From Xanthostigma xanthostigma (Eukaryota; Arthropoda; Insecta; Raphidioptera; Raphidiidae), in contig OY754466.1 of the NCBI GenBank assembly GCA_963575645.1, forward strand, positions 10,952,001-11,016,000: a DNA stretch of 64,000 nucleotides, written 5' to 3'. The first letter of the stretch is position 1, and every line of letters begins with the position of its first letter. The notes below the pieces were generated by a model. It did not search any database. It saw only the letters and a list, made by a program, of their open reading frames with translations, and was not told where the DNA came from. The position numbers and the translations under genes were made by a program. Of the stretch, positions 10,775 through 22,059 are shown in pieces.

Positions 10775-12465
10775 TTTATATCCTCTCCGTCATCGACCGC
10801 GATATATCTTTCCGCGAGCAATTCCGCCGGTTTCCTCTGTGCTGCAAACCCGTCTTTTGCGTTCTTCAGGCAATACAAAGCAGTCTGGCTTCCTACTCGT
10901 ACACAAAACCGCATGCCGCCGTTCTGTATACTATCGTTAGATCGACGCCGATGTTTTGGGAAGCCAAGGCCGGGATGCGTATGTGTTATAATAGTTTACT
11001 GTGCGATCGGCGAAAGAAGACCGGTGGGGAAAGGGCAAGAAATCGCTGATGTGTTCCCAAATTATTGGAATTCATAGGCGGCGCATAGCAAGGCATGCAA
11101 ACAATGTATAGCTTTAAATTTTAAGGCATTATTTTGAGCCTCTTACTCGCACATTTTAATTACATTCGCTATGACCGCCCTAGCGCCACTTCTAACTGTT
11201 TTTACCTTTTTACTTTCCATTTTGATGATATTCAGACAACACCCCTCAACTTAGTCCGTGAACGCACACCTATGTACTCTCTGGTGTATGATTTTTTTTT
11301 TTTAGCAAGTGTCGCTGTATAGTCGTACGGCTATAGCAATAGTACAATTATCGCGATAACACAATTAATAAACGTTTGGTCGACTGGACTCTCTTATTGC
11401 ATAGAAGCGGTTCCAGGATCATTACCTTTTACTAATATAAAATACATGTGCGCTCTTCTGCAATAAGGTCATAGGACTACATTCCATTGACCGGTCTTCT
11501 TTTAAAAATCCAACAGTACAGTAGGTACGTTGCACTACAACACAGTTGCAAGAACTTGTTCCACTCAACAAAGGAAACATTTCATTTCCAACGCAACTTT
11601 GGAAAGCCTAAAGTCTCCATTCCATTTAGAACAGTTTCATGGTCTATACGTGTCCTGTAGGTACGGTGCAGTAGGCTAATGTAGATCATTTTGCAGCGGC
11701 GCTTGCGTGCAATGTACATAGTATGTAGGTACAGGAAGACGATATAGCAAGTTCTCTGTCGTCGCGTGCCAAAGTACAGCGGCGCCTGCAGTAAGGACAG
11801 GCCCAGCGATCACTCGTGCTGTCGTGCGCGTCCTACTCGTATAGGAGCCAACTTTTGATCTATTACATTTAGAATAAAGCGGGCCGCCCAACACGTATCT
11901 CAAACAGTTTTCATTTGTTTGCGAACGTGTATGGCTGACTTTAGAATGAATGTTAAACACGTGGCAAGAACGGTTCACTCTTGACTTTATGTTAATAAAT
12001 AAATAAGTGAATACATATTTATGTAACAAATTTGAGGTACATTCATTTAGCAACACATTTTTTTTTAATAACGCGTCACTACATAGTTACTTTTTTATAT
12101 TATTTCACTGAGTGTATTTATTAGTTTGTAGATTAAAAATGCTCGACAACGTTTTCCATTTTATCGTTTCTAAAAATTTTAAGGCAGTATTTATTGCCTT
12201 TAAAAATTTTTGTTAATTTTTACACATTTTGCAAAATTTTTATTTTAATGATTTTAGTTACAAATTATAGGTACATGAAATTTTGTTTACAATTTTGAAA
12301 ACACTCATTTGTTTTCTAAATTGGTATAATTAATGATGAGAAATAAAATTATTATTTTAGATTCAGTTTCTTTAATAAAAAAGTATTATTTTTAGGATAA
12401 TCACGTACTAACCAACTGAATATTATCGATTCTTCCGACAAAAAAATAAATATTCATTTGTGCCA
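10775..12465. other. Less AT-rich stretch upstream of the candidate peptide gene
   Basis: Positions 10,780-11,080 and 11,650-11,950 are visibly richer in G, C and CpG than the rest of the window, and are not repeated elsewhere in it. Frames of 105 codons (10,760-11,077, plus) and 126 codons (11,676-12,056, minus) lack recognisable motifs. These blocks could be upstream exons, 5' UTR or regulatory DNA of the gene at 12.5 kb, or unrelated single-copy DNA. Sequence alone cannot decide. Confidence 0.4.
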
Positions 12466-12467
12466 AA

Positions 12468-12482
12468 AATATATATATAAAA
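12468..12482 (+). promoter_or_regulatory. Possible TATA box of the peptide gene
   Basis: The run atatatatataaaac lies about 50 bp before the first in-frame ATG (12,529) and about 85 bp before the more likely start (12,565). The spacing suits a short 5' UTR. In such AT-rich DNA a chance match is quite possible. Confidence 0.35.
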
Positions 12483-12528
12483 CAAAAAAAAAATAAAGTT
12501 TACGAATTTTTGTGATTACTGTTAAAAT

Positions 12529-12664
12529 ATGATTGTTCGATTAAATATGTGCAAATTGTTAAAAATGAGTGTAGTTAATTACTTCTTTGCGATTGCATTG
12601 GGATTACTTACATTTCTCGTTGCTCAAACTTGTGCCAAAGAAAAGGAACCAGGCGACGTACGAA
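12529..12664 (+). CDS. Candidate small secreted peptide, exon 1 (signal peptide)
   Basis: In-frame ATGs lie at 12,529, 12,547 and 12,565. The last is preceded by aaaa and gives the most typical signal peptide: a short polar start, a hydrophobic stretch FFAIALGLLTFLVAQ, and then T-C-A as a likely cleavage site before K-E-K-E-P-G-D-V-R. The frame runs into cgaa|gtaagt, a consensus splice donor with GT at 12,665, leaving phase 1. Without splicing the frame ends a few codons later. Codon use looks coding-like, and neither the exon nor its near flanks are repeated in the window. I do not recognise the family. The product would be secreted. This is the only host gene I can support here. Confidence 0.6.
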
Positions 12665-13031
12665 GTAAGTTAATGGACGCTTCATTTTAACAGTTATTTT
12701 TCTATCTGTATGTTCACAACCAAGTCAACATGATGCCTTATTCACCTGCATAATTCTATACTGCGAACATCTGAATGTGTGTGTGCATAAAAAATGCACT
12801 AACTCACATGAAAAATAGTTCCAGAAATTTTTATGAAAAGTCTTATTCAAGTTTATATAGTTTCAAAAGAAACTAGAAGTATGTATCAATTTTTCCATAT
12901 AACTTTGGACCAGATTTTTATTTATTATTTGATCCAAATAGGTGATTTAAAAATCAGGTAAAAACTACCAAAACAAAATACCCTTAGCACAATTATTTTA
13001 TATAAATCAAAAAATAATTTCAGAAATATTA

Positions 13032-13552
13032 TTAAGGTAGTACGAGCACCAAGGCAACTTTAATTAAAAGGCTTGATTTTTTTTAATATTTCGGTAGATG
13101 GATGATATGTTTTCATTGATTTCTCCTAAACTAGTCGGTGGAAATTAAAAAAAACTATTTAAATTAAAGTTAAAACCTTAATAAATTATCGAAAACAAAA
13201 AAAAAACAGTTGTGCCCGATTAATTAAAAAGATATTTAATCTTTTTAATTAAATATCTTTTTAATTAGTCGGGCCCAACGAGTTTTTTTTGTTTCCAATA
13301 ATAATTTTTTATTTGAAGTTTTTTTTTTAATTTCCACCGACTAGTTTTGGAGAAATCAAATAAAACATATCGATCTTCCGTTTTAACATAAAGTCAATGT
13401 TAAATATGCCTACTTTTGAAGTCATTTATTTATTTAAATAATCGGGCAACCCCCCTAAAATTTTCAGAAATGGTTTAGACTTAGTCCAACTTCATACAAA
13501 AAAAAAATCAAGCCTTTTATTTAAAATTGCCTTGGTGCTCGTACTACCTTAA
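13032..13552. mobile_element. piggyBac-like foldback MITE (TTAA target)
   Basis: Termini ggtagtacgagcaccaaggc and its complement are flanked on both sides by TTAA (13,032-13,035 and 13,549-13,552), the classic piggyBac target duplication. The interior is foldback as well, centred on attaaaaagatatttaatct and complement near 13,240, with shared 'ccaccgactagtttt' and 'gaaatcaa' blocks. There is no transposase, so it would depend on one supplied in trans. Confidence 0.8.
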
Positions 13553-13958
13553 ATCGATTTATCGATATTTTTAACATACATTTTTTAAGAAAAAACTTTA
13601 AAATTTTAATTGGACTTCTCGTAATTTGAGATCTTAGCCGTGCTGTAAAGAAATGTTAACAAACCTCACGTTTTTTTATACAATTTTTAGAACAAAAAAA
13701 ATGTTTATAGAAATGTTCAAGCAACAAGCTAAATTTTGTGAAACTTAATGCTGAATTACAGCCAATAAAACAGTAATTAAAAGCCTTTTGTGACTGTTGA
13801 AAGCCGGGAGCATTTTTTACAATTTGAGTTATAAGTCACTTCAATGTTTTTCCCACAGCGAATTTTAAAATTATTTTTGGCACACTTAGTTTACATCGTG
13901 TTTTATAATTTCTGATAATTTTGAATCTAAAAATATGAAAATATTTTGAATAAAAAAG

Positions 13959-14420
13959 ATCATAGCCAGAAGCGTAGCGTGCCTTGGCGGGGCCCCTTAT
14001 AAAAATTTGTTTGAAGGCCCTTAGGAAGGGTAAAGATTTCTCACAAAAGAAAAAAAAAAGTTTGCATAAAATTAAAAGAAATATTTATTCATCATAATTA
14101 TCTATCTGTCACTTTTTCCAAAATTTTTACAAACAATTCATTATCGTATCGTATGTACATCGATTATTGTGGGATTCCCCCGTTGAAGTAAACGACTTAA
14201 ACGGGGAAATCCAGCAGCCCGCGATAACCGATGTAGGGTGTTGCCAACTTTTGAACGCACGCTTTACGCGAAAAAGAAAGAAATTGCTTTTTTGACTTTT
14301 GTCATTTCTGAAATAAAAAAAAAAATTTGGGAAGTTTTTATTAATTTTTGCTTACGCACGTTGGGGGCCCCGTATAATTGATACGGTAGATACGGCGGTA
14401 GCTACGCCCCTGATCATAGC
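13959..14420. mobile_element. hAT-like non-autonomous element with 8-bp TSD
   Basis: The element runs 13,967-14,412 (446 bp). Its ends are cagaagcgtagcgtgcc and, complemented, caggggcgtagctaccgcc, imperfect CAG-type hAT termini. Identical 8-bp duplications ATCATAGC lie at 13,959-13,966 and 14,413-14,420. It includes 'ggggcccc' blocks near each end. A 69-codon frame overlapping its right end (14,421-14,630) is not recognisable. Confidence 0.85.
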
Positions 14421-14684
14421 TTGATAACTTTACCTTCAAAAAATTTTGACAACTCCGGAGTAGAATGCTTTTTGTGTGTAATCGCTTGGACATTCATATT
14501 CAAACTATGCTTCCAGATCCTCAGAGTAAAAATCTCTAATTATTTTTGCTTTAAAAACTTATATCACCATTACAAAAAATTGTCGCCCCTTAAATTTATC
14601 CGCCTTAAGAAAAGACCAGTATTGCAATAGAAACTCTATTGGTTAAACCGGCCCATAGCTGTTAATAACATTATTATTTTCCAG

Positions 14685-14710
14685 TCGTAGAGGAAGCCGA
14701 CAGTAGGTAG
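14685..14710 (+). CDS. Candidate small secreted peptide, exon 2 (C-terminus)
   Basis: Following the acceptor ending at 14,684, the phase-1 junction reads a|tc and continues V-E-E-A-D-S-R to TAG at 14,708-14,710. The mature peptide would be only about 17 residues, acidic and basic in turn, ending ...I-V-E-E-A-D-S-R. Alternatively the exon splices again at a weak donor (tag|gtagtt) just before the stop and the gene continues further. The assignment rests on splice signals and frame only. Confidence 0.4.
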
Positions 14711-15559
14711 TTTAGTAAATAACAGCAATAATATTATCAGATATTAGTTGCTATTAATAAGAACTTCAAGAGGAAGTTTTTAATCAGCTAGGTACAATGT
14801 CGGATTCTCTATTAATTGGCCTACTTTTCAACCGGAAGTGCTAAAAATAAACGATGTGCTAAAACAGTATATTTCGTGTTTGCTATTATAATACGCTAGA
14901 TATTATTATAACAATCTAGAATAAATTGATTCATCTCGATGGTGCAGCAAGATTGTGGTGATTCTAATATAACCATTGTGGAAAGGTGGAAGCAGCATTG
15001 CCAACTTTTTGAACCTAATAGTTAGATGTCAGAAAATCCCTAGAAATTCGTAGAATTTAAATTAAACAAACATTTGGGTTATATGTGACACGGCATTAAT
15101 GTCAAGTCCAAAAAAAATGTTTATCCACTATTCGACATTTTGACGTCAAATTGTGGAAAAATGAACCGACCAAAATGTCTGCCACCATTTTTCCATTGAT
15201 GCACACATCGAAAAGAAACAAGGAATATAGCTCCTAGAACTATACAGGTCCGTATCTATCCAAATTTACTTTAAAGACCCAATCAGTAACTGTCGTAAAA
15301 AAAACTATTAAAAATATTGCGTTGCTTAAGAAATTATATTGTTATAGGAACTCTTGATCGCATGCTACAACAAAAAGCGCTTTGATGCAGCGCAGAGACA
15401 AATTCGAATTAATTGTCTTAAATAAATAATTGCTTTACACTTCTTGTCTCGCTGTCGATGCAATTGACTTAATTTTACATTGTGGTAATTTGGATGTATT
15501 ATGAAGTCGTAAAATTTCTTCCAATTTTTATATATGTCTATAGCTTCAAGAATAATATT
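14711..15559. other. Gene-free stretch (possible 3' UTR at start)
   Basis: The first 150 bases may be the 3' UTR of the peptide gene. An aaaataaacg sequence near 14,845 could act as a weak polyadenylation signal. The rest is AT-rich, unassigned, and without motifs I recognise. Confidence 0.4.
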
Positions 15560-15938
15560 TCGTCGTTATGGTTCTGTAATACCTCTTATGTGCAAAAAGT
15601 AAAATTTGCAGGAATAGCCAAAAAGTGGTTATTTCAGCAATGGATGGTAAGAACTAGCTATTTCAGTTATATTACTAATTCATACTTATCTTCACTATAC
15701 ATGTTTAAGACGAAGTATTTTCTTAAAAAATATTTACGTAAATTTCGGATTTATTGGCACATGGGAAGAATTATTTGATACAACTTTTCACATAAGAGTT
15801 ATTTCCCCTTGTTGGTTACTGTAAAATTAATTTGGAGGTATTACTAGTGTATAGAGCTCCATTTCCAGAATCGTTTCATCTAAAAAACGTAAAATCTGCC
15901 AACTATGCACATAGGAGCTATTACAGAACCAACGACGA
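15560..15938. repeat. Foldback element
   Basis: The left end cgtcgttatggttctgtaat...tgtgcaaaaagtaaaatttg and the right end caactatgcacatagg...gttctgt...aacgacg are complementary with mismatches over about 55 bp. The 98-codon frame covering 15,482-15,778 straddles the left end and has no recognisable motif. Confidence 0.6.
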
Positions 15939-16126
15939 TTTGCAACAATTTTTGGACGTTATGAAATGATTATGGAAATTTTGCTGCTAATTAGTTTTTG
16001 ATAAAACAACTATGGAAGAAATTACTAATACTTATCTATATAAATAAAAATCAATTGCCGCATGTATGAAATATCATCACTTGAAAATGGCTCGACTGAT
16101 TTGACTAATTTTTTTTTTTGTTTTGT

Positions 16127-16605
16127 AAATAAATATAGTTTATAAAAAACTAAAAAACACGCTTTATATCCAACTAATAAAAAGTAAAAAATATTTTTTT
16201 TAAAATAAGCTTAAAACAATAATGAATAAAAAATACTAGTACGAAAATGTGGAACAAAGCGCCTCACGCTTTTTTCACAATAATACTAGTATTTTTATTC
16301 ATTATTGTTTTACGCTTATTTTAAAAAAAAATATTTTTTACTATTTTATAAAGCGTGTTTTTTAGTTTTTTTAAACTATATTTATTTTCCACTTTTTAGT
16401 TCGATTTATTGTCAAAAATTTTTTCGATGTGGACGGGATTAGAACCAACGACCCGTGATTCCGAGAGTTGACGTCAGCGAAGACCCGTGCCTTAGACCGC
16501 ACGGCTAACCACTGTAGTTACAGTGCTGGCATATTATACTACAGTAATAAACCACTTGCTATAGTCCAAACGAAGGTTACAAACATACATACATACATAC
16601 ATTAG
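16127..16605. repeat. Foldback plus tRNA-like repeat, copy 2
   Basis: The same organisation as 1,443-1,970: palindromic arms (aaataaatatagttt / aaactatatttattt) with inner complementary gcttaaaacaataatgaata blocks, then the class II tRNA-like block, ending in an acatacatacatac tail. The loop is shorter than in copy 1, and only part of the gcgtgggg stem survives. Confidence 0.8.
16427..16511 (-). tRNA. tRNA-like module (Ser/Leu-type), copy 2
   Basis: Nearly identical to 1,793-1,877, with a few substitutions, for example in the T-loop flank (ttggttctaatccc on the minus strand). It keeps the A-box-like and B-box-like segments. A repeat head rather than a tRNA gene is the best reading. Confidence 0.5.
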
Positions 16606-17502
16606 GTATTAAATGTGTAGTTAAAAAAAATAGAAACAATAAGAATTATTGATAATTTTATCTTTTGTGGAAATAGATAAAACTATACCTATTAATTTGT
16701 CTGGGATTTAATACAATTTGAAATGCAGTTGTTATTATTATAATAATATATTATTTTATTATCCAAATCGTAACTTTTCCAACCACTTTATGTTTTTCAA
16801 ACACGTTTATGGTTGTAGTTCGGAAATTATATTTTTTAAACGACATTAAAATGAAAGACACTGAATTGAACGAGAAAAATGGTTACAATATTTTTCCATA
16901 TCATTTTGAAAGCTTTTTTTATTGATATATTATCTTATTTTTACGACGTGTACCTATAGACCTTCTAAAATGTCATTATATTATATTGCATTTATCGAAA
17001 AATATATATCTGGGTGCATGACAGCAGCTTGACATATTTTTGAACCGTCGTAACTTCTGCCTCGACATGTTTATTTATAAAAAAATTACAATTTTATTTT
17101 CTTTGTGTTGTGATATTTTACGTTTTCTAAAACAAAATAACCAGTACAGTTTTAATAATTTAAAACTATGCACATAAAATATAGGCACAACTTAACCAGC
17201 TAAAATACTCGAATTATAAAATCTAATCCGCGCAAGCATGCTGCGCAGATGACGGCCATGTTCTCAGTAAGCACAGCTAACTTTAACTGGAGCGTCACTC
17301 CATTAATGAAAATGTTTATATTTGTATAACCAAAACTTATTTCACACATAAAATAAAATTAATTCTTAATGATTCACTCAATAAATTTTCTCATATCAAT
17401 CAACGTTTATTGGATGCATAATTATAAATACAGTGCAAACTTCATTTATCGTCGCTCGATATAACGATAAACTCCTTAAAACGTCAAAAAAGTTGGTTTA
17501 CC
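16606..17502. other. Gene-free stretch
   Basis: AT-rich DNA with no gene recognised. Positions 17,430-17,480 (cagtgcaaacttcatttatc, then cgctcgatataacgataaac) resemble a pogo/Tigger-type terminus and could be a solo end. Confidence 0.4.
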
Positions 17503-17688
17503 TTGTTGCTCATGCATATGTGTATAAAAAATTTTAATAAGATACCTTCACACGTTAGAGCTATAAAAAATTACAAAAAATTCTGTAATACTGTCAAACG
17601 AATATTAATCAATAATGCATTTTATTCCGTTTTTTATTTATCTACGTATTTTAATGTTTTCTTAATGATGATATTATTATTATTGTAA
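17503..17688 (+). pseudogene. LINE ORF2 C-terminal fragment, second family
   Basis: The frame contains F-N-K-I-P-S-H-V-R, then Y-K-K-F-C-N-T-V-K-R-I-L, then N-N-A-F-Y-S-V. This is the same layout (N-x-L-P box, K-rich F-x-x-x-K-x-x-L helix, F-Y-S-V ending) as the C-terminus of insect non-LTR retrotransposon ORF2. The 5' portion is missing. The 3' UTR runs to an (att)n tail near 17,790-17,820. It is a dead 5'-truncated copy. Confidence 0.65.
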
Positions 17689-17819
17689 TATTGATATTAT
17701 CATTATCGTCTATAAATTTATATTAATATGTTATTTTAATATATGTATAGTGACAAATCCTCCTGCTATATGCATGTACATAAAGGATAATAAATTTATT
17801 ATTGTTATTATTAATAATA

Positions 17820-18232
17820 GCACACTCTAAATAACGACACACCCACTCTAAATAACGACCACAATACGTCATCATTAAGAAATAAACAGTACTTGTTTGT
17901 TATTTTGTTGCTTTGTTGTCGGCATCACCAGCGTACCGAAGATTCTATCTTTCATATGTTTAGCTCAGCTGCTTATCGATAAGTTATCATATTCTTAGTT
18001 GCCCATAAACTTGATAACTGTGTACCTGGCGAGTAAAAGAAAATCTTTGTGTATTGACGAAAAAGTTTTATTAATACGCGCAATAGAGGCTGGAGAAAAG
18101 ATAAGTGATGTTGGAAGACGCTTTGGATTAAATACATATAGTAAAAAAATATTAAAGGATTATTTCTTCTCTCCGTTTAACGCTACAAAGTGCACAGTCC
18201 CTTGAGTGTCGCTATATAGAGTTTACACTGCA
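17820..18232 (+). mobile_element. Internally deleted Tigger/pogo-like element
   Basis: The left end (cacactctaaataacgacac) and the complemented right end (agtgtaaactctatatagcgacactc) resemble each other and Tigger-type termini. The 410-bp interior keeps only the N-terminal DNA-binding part of a transposase. End points are approximate because I could not settle the TA duplication. Confidence 0.55.
18026..18142 (+). pseudogene. CENP-B-type helix-turn-helix remnant of a Tigger-like transposase
   Basis: The translation A-S-K-R-K-S-L-C-I-D-E-K-V, then I-R-A-I-E-A-G-E-K, then D-V-G-R-R-F-G-L matches the start of the CENP-B N-terminal DNA-binding domain found in Tigger/pogo transposases and jerky-like proteins. 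The residue where the family has its initiator Met is encoded by CTG. Soon after the R-R-F-G-L motif the reading becomes unrelated and stops at 18,205. The DDE catalytic domain is absent. It is a decayed fragment within the element at 17,820-18,232. Confidence 0.75.
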
Positions 18233-19434
18233 TTTGTTTCAGAGCTAGTAGTGAAATCAGAAGTGGGATTAACACAGTTATATTCACGGTTTATATAGCA
18301 ACTGGCAGACAGATATCAAAGTGCCGATAGTCGTGTGAATGAGCCGGTATTTCTCTATTCTGTGATATAAGCTAATTAATATCAAATTTAATTGGATCAT
18401 CAATTACAATGGTCGATTGTAATCAATACAAATGAACACAGCAATTATGTACCTGAAATGGCGTACTAAAACGCCATGCGTTTTACTCAACTAACTGTCT
18501 GAAAGCGGAGGATTAATATATTTTGTATGATGTGAGAAGCGAACACACGTACATACAGAATGTTTGCTAACTATGTGCAGAAAATTCAATGTCATATCCT
18601 TTGGCTTATTTTAACCGCAACGTTTCTAGTTACCCAGGGTGGTAAAGTTGAGAGAAGAAAATTGAGACGTTTTTTTGAGATTTAATAAAGAAGAATTTAA
18701 AAATCTTGTCAAAACTAAAAATGCAAACGAAACGCATAAAAATGTTTCACAGACAAAATAAAATTAGAGTTTATAAAAACTCCAAAAAATCACTCTTATA
18801 GCAATGTGGACTAAAAATTAACAAAAAAATGTTTGAATGTAAAGATTTTGTTCTATAGCGATAGAAAGTTCGTGCAGGTTGCATTTTTGTTCTGTGCTAC
18901 TTGTGCAGACAAGTCTTTTGTGCTTAAGTCTTTTATACCAATTACACATACCGCTAAACTAGAGGTATGTGCTCTATTATCGCTTTGCGCTTCAGAGCTG
19001 ACTTTCGTTTATACAAGAAGTTATATCTAGATTAATTTGTACGAAAGCCATTCAGATTGTAGCTTTCTAAAAAGAGGAGATTCTGTTCTATAAAACGGAA
19101 CCATTTTTAAATTGATTCAGGTCCATAATTAGTCCTAAAATTGTAATTGAAAATCTTGAATAGCAGTTGTCGGTTGGTCTGTACGTCCGAGCTCTACAGA
19201 TCGCAATTTTGGTCGAATCGCCTTGGGTTATATTTTTTCACTTTGTTTACTATCAGAGTAGAACTTTATTTAAATTCAATGATATGCGTTCAGTAGTTTA
19301 AATTTTATAAACAGTTTTTATTTTATTATTTTTTGAGAGCTAATAGTTTAAAAAAACAATATAATAAATACTGTGTAAATTACCATAAAATAAGTGCTAC
19401 CCTTTTATACCGTAATAACACCGGCACATCCAGC
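18233..19434. other. Gene-free stretch
   Basis: No repeats shared with the rest of the window and no coding family recognised. A 65-codon frame at 18,833-19,030 (plus) has a balanced composition but no motif. Possibly single-copy intergenic DNA. Confidence 0.4.
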
Positions 19435-19497
19435 AAGATTTGTAGTGTAGCCATTGGATCAACAAGGGCAATGTCCTGGGTTCGATTCCTGCCGAAA
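19435..19497 (+). tRNA. Degenerate tRNA-like SINE head
   Basis: A possible A-box (gtagccattgg) and a good B-box (gggttcgattcctg) lie about 30 bp apart, followed by T-rich sequence. The acceptor stem does not close, so it is a SINE head or pseudogene. Confidence 0.4.
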
Positions 19498-20001
19498 TAA
19501 TTGATTTTTATTTTTTTCTTTCTCTTCCCTTTTATTCCACTTGATATTTATATATTATTATAAAAAAAAAAATTTCTTAAATATTTTTTTTTATTTTTTC
19601 AAACTTAAAAAATATTTTTTCAATTGTTTTTTTTTATAAAACAGTGGAAAACTTGCGGGATGTGCACTTTTGGTTTTGCCAACTATTTTTCCGTTTTTCT
19701 CGATACTCTAAATATAATATTTTCGTTTCCGAAAAAGGACATATTTAAAATAAAATTTAACTAGAAATATACTTGTGCAGCAGACTATTGCATACTGATA
19801 TTATCGTGTTTCAGGAAGTCTATGATAACCTGATAACCTCGAAAGCATTTCTTTCACTGGAAAAAGTACATGAATATAAGGGAATATGCGAACGGAATAT
19901 ATAATATTGATTCAAAAACCGGTTCCAATTTGAGCACGAATGATAAAAACGTCCGTTTTTTTCCCTTGCATCGAATAATTCACTCTCTTGTTCATAGTCT
20001 A
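19498..20001. other. Gene-free A/T-rich stretch
   Basis: Poly-T and poly-A runs from 19,500 to 19,640 may be the body or tail of the preceding SINE-like sequence. The remainder is unassigned. Confidence 0.4.
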
Positions 20002-20515
20002 AGATTCGGTATTAGAAATATATACCCTCATCTGTTATTTGATGATGGCAAAGATTATATTGTGTTAGATAATATATACCTACATTGATAAATCTCACAT
20101 GGGTTGTCTAGCTAAATCGCGTACCGATGCTGTTGAATTAAATAAATTCTAATTAACTTTTATGGATCAACTTCCCCGATTTGTTAATTATAAAAATCGA
20201 GCTTAAAATGAGAGAATATGACACAAGGAATTGGAATATACCATTGATTCTATAGATAAATATAGATCATCCACATAAACATACCTTGTAAATAGTTGTT
20301 CTGTGTACTTTGAGTTTATTTGTTTTGATAACATTTTGTTTGTGTCATAGTGTCTCATCTTATGCTCGATTTTTATAATTAACAAATTGAGGAAGTTGAT
20401 CCAAAAAAGTTAATTAGAATTTATCTAATTTAACAGTATCGGTACGCGATTTAGCTAGGCAACTCTTGTGCGATTTATCAATGTATATATTTCTAATACC
20501 GGATCTCGCACTATC
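20002..20515. repeat. Foldback element with asymmetric arms
   Basis: Left arm 20,002-20,230 and right arm 20,335-20,515 are complementary, with shared blocks ctagctaaatcgcgtaccga, attctaattaactttt and aattataaaaatcgagc. The left arm carries an extra stretch of about 60 bp (around 20,028-20,085) not present on the right. Frames within it are by-products. Confidence 0.75.
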
Positions 20516-21502
20516 ATAAATTAACATGCATTACTTAACAACAAAATAATAAATATTTAAGGCTTAAGAATAGCCGGACCCATATCGATGACGTCATAAT
20601 AATATGACGATTGTCTTATTAAGTGCTTTTAAAAAAGCGGTAGAGTGCGAATAAAACTCGCGCCTTAAAAGTTACAACATTTAGTTTATAATCATCACGT
20701 AGGATGTCGCCACGTTCGCTTACTTTTCAATTTATTACAGGATTGTGGGGTTATATACATAAGTATTTTAATTGCAACTTGATATCTCTGCCCGTTTCTG
20801 AGAAAAAGGATCTTTTCGAAGCCCTAAGAAAAAGTTTGTTACCTGATAGTTACCTACATATAGCTTTAGAAATTATTGATTTTCGCATTTTCTTCTACAT
20901 TTTTTTTAATTAAATCGATTAGCTTACCAATCAATAAATCAAATTTTGTTTATAAATTTGGTTTACAAGTATATTCTGTCTACTGTCTATTTTTGTTGCT
21001 TATTTTGGAAAAGTTAATTTTTCTGCTGTCATAATTATTACAATAGAATAAATAAAAGTGGCAAATAAAATGAATAAAATAGTGTTATAAATATTTTTCA
21101 AATAATACAAGATATAAGAAAACTACGTGCCAAAAAGGACTTAAATGGAAAATAAGCGTCAAATAAAGGAAAGAGCGGAAACTTTCCTCGGCATCCACCT
21201 GCGGCCTTTCCTTTGTTAAAAACACCCTCACAACCATTGTTATATCTGAAAAGTAACCAAACAGTAGAACTTGCGTATCTACCAACAAACTAAACAGAAA
21301 ACGTTCACATTTAGCAAAACTTAACAACAGAAAACTGTTAGGTAAAAACTGATCTCGGTTTTACGTAAAAAAAGAGAAACGTGTACACAGAAAAGGATAT
21401 CAGAATCGGAAAAAGTTAAGACATCATTCAATGTATACATACAAATGTGAAACCATGGGCGTAGAATGTTACTCTATCAAAAACATAAATGTGAAAAAGG
21501 AA
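20516..21502. other. Gene-free stretch
   Basis: A 69-codon plus-strand frame (20,704-20,913) and an 80-codon minus-strand frame (21,085-21,327) show no family motif. The latter overlaps a slightly GC-richer patch near 21,180-21,240. No gene is called. Confidence 0.4.
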
Positions 21503-21671
21503 GCCAAGTTCAATATTCCATACAAAAAGAATTGAGATGTAAAAAAAGTTTGCACTTGGCAAGTTTTCGTGTTTTATATTATGATTTATAACTAAACTTC
21601 ATGTTTATATGTGTGAAAACTTGGCACCTTTTTTGATCTCAATTCTTTCTGTATTGAATATTGAACTTGGC
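21503..21671. repeat. Short foldback MITE
   Basis: gccaagttcaatattccata...agaattgagat on the left pairs with atctcaattcttt...attgaacttggc on the right. A second inner pair, acttggcaagtttt / aaaacttggca, is also present. Confidence 0.75.
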
Positions 21672-22059
21672 TCATCATTACTTTTTGTAAAGAAATTATT
21701 ATTATTTACCATTCAATATTGATTTGTAAAATTAATCTTTTTTCCTGTACCTACATAGTTTTATTTTTCGAAAGGCGCTAGGTGTTAATAGAAATTAATT
21801 GCCTGGAAAATATTTAAAATCTGAAAAATTCACTGTGTTCTGATTTTACCCTTTATATACACACGATTACCTAGACGGCCGCCAAATTTCAACTTTCTAG
21901 GTCATCTGGAAGTAGGTTAGGTTTTTGATCTATATGTCAGTGAGTCAGTCAGTGATAAAAATGCCGATTTTTTGACGTTAATATCTCGATTTCAACTTTC
22001 CAATTTTTACCTCAAATATAGTTTCAGAGAAAAGTTTCCCGTTACACGGAACACTAAAT

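Larger units (their letters stand above)
12665..14684 (+). other. Putative intron of the peptide gene
   Basis: It starts gtaagt and ends ttattattttccag, both good splice signals, and is about 2.0 kb long. Two transposons occupy it: a TTAA-flanked foldback element (13,032-13,552) and a hAT-like element (13,967-14,412). Another acceptor-like site (tttttcccacag, ending about 13,858) would give a different short second exon. Confidence 0.45.

Noticed and set aside
10760..11077. A 105-codon plus-strand frame in a GC-richer patch
   Set aside because: No conserved motif. It begins inside the palindrome at 10,720-10,774, which argues against a real N-terminus.
11676..12056. A 126-codon minus-strand frame upstream of the peptide gene
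   Set aside because: No homology I recognise, no splice or start context support, and irregular composition. Described only as a less AT-rich block.
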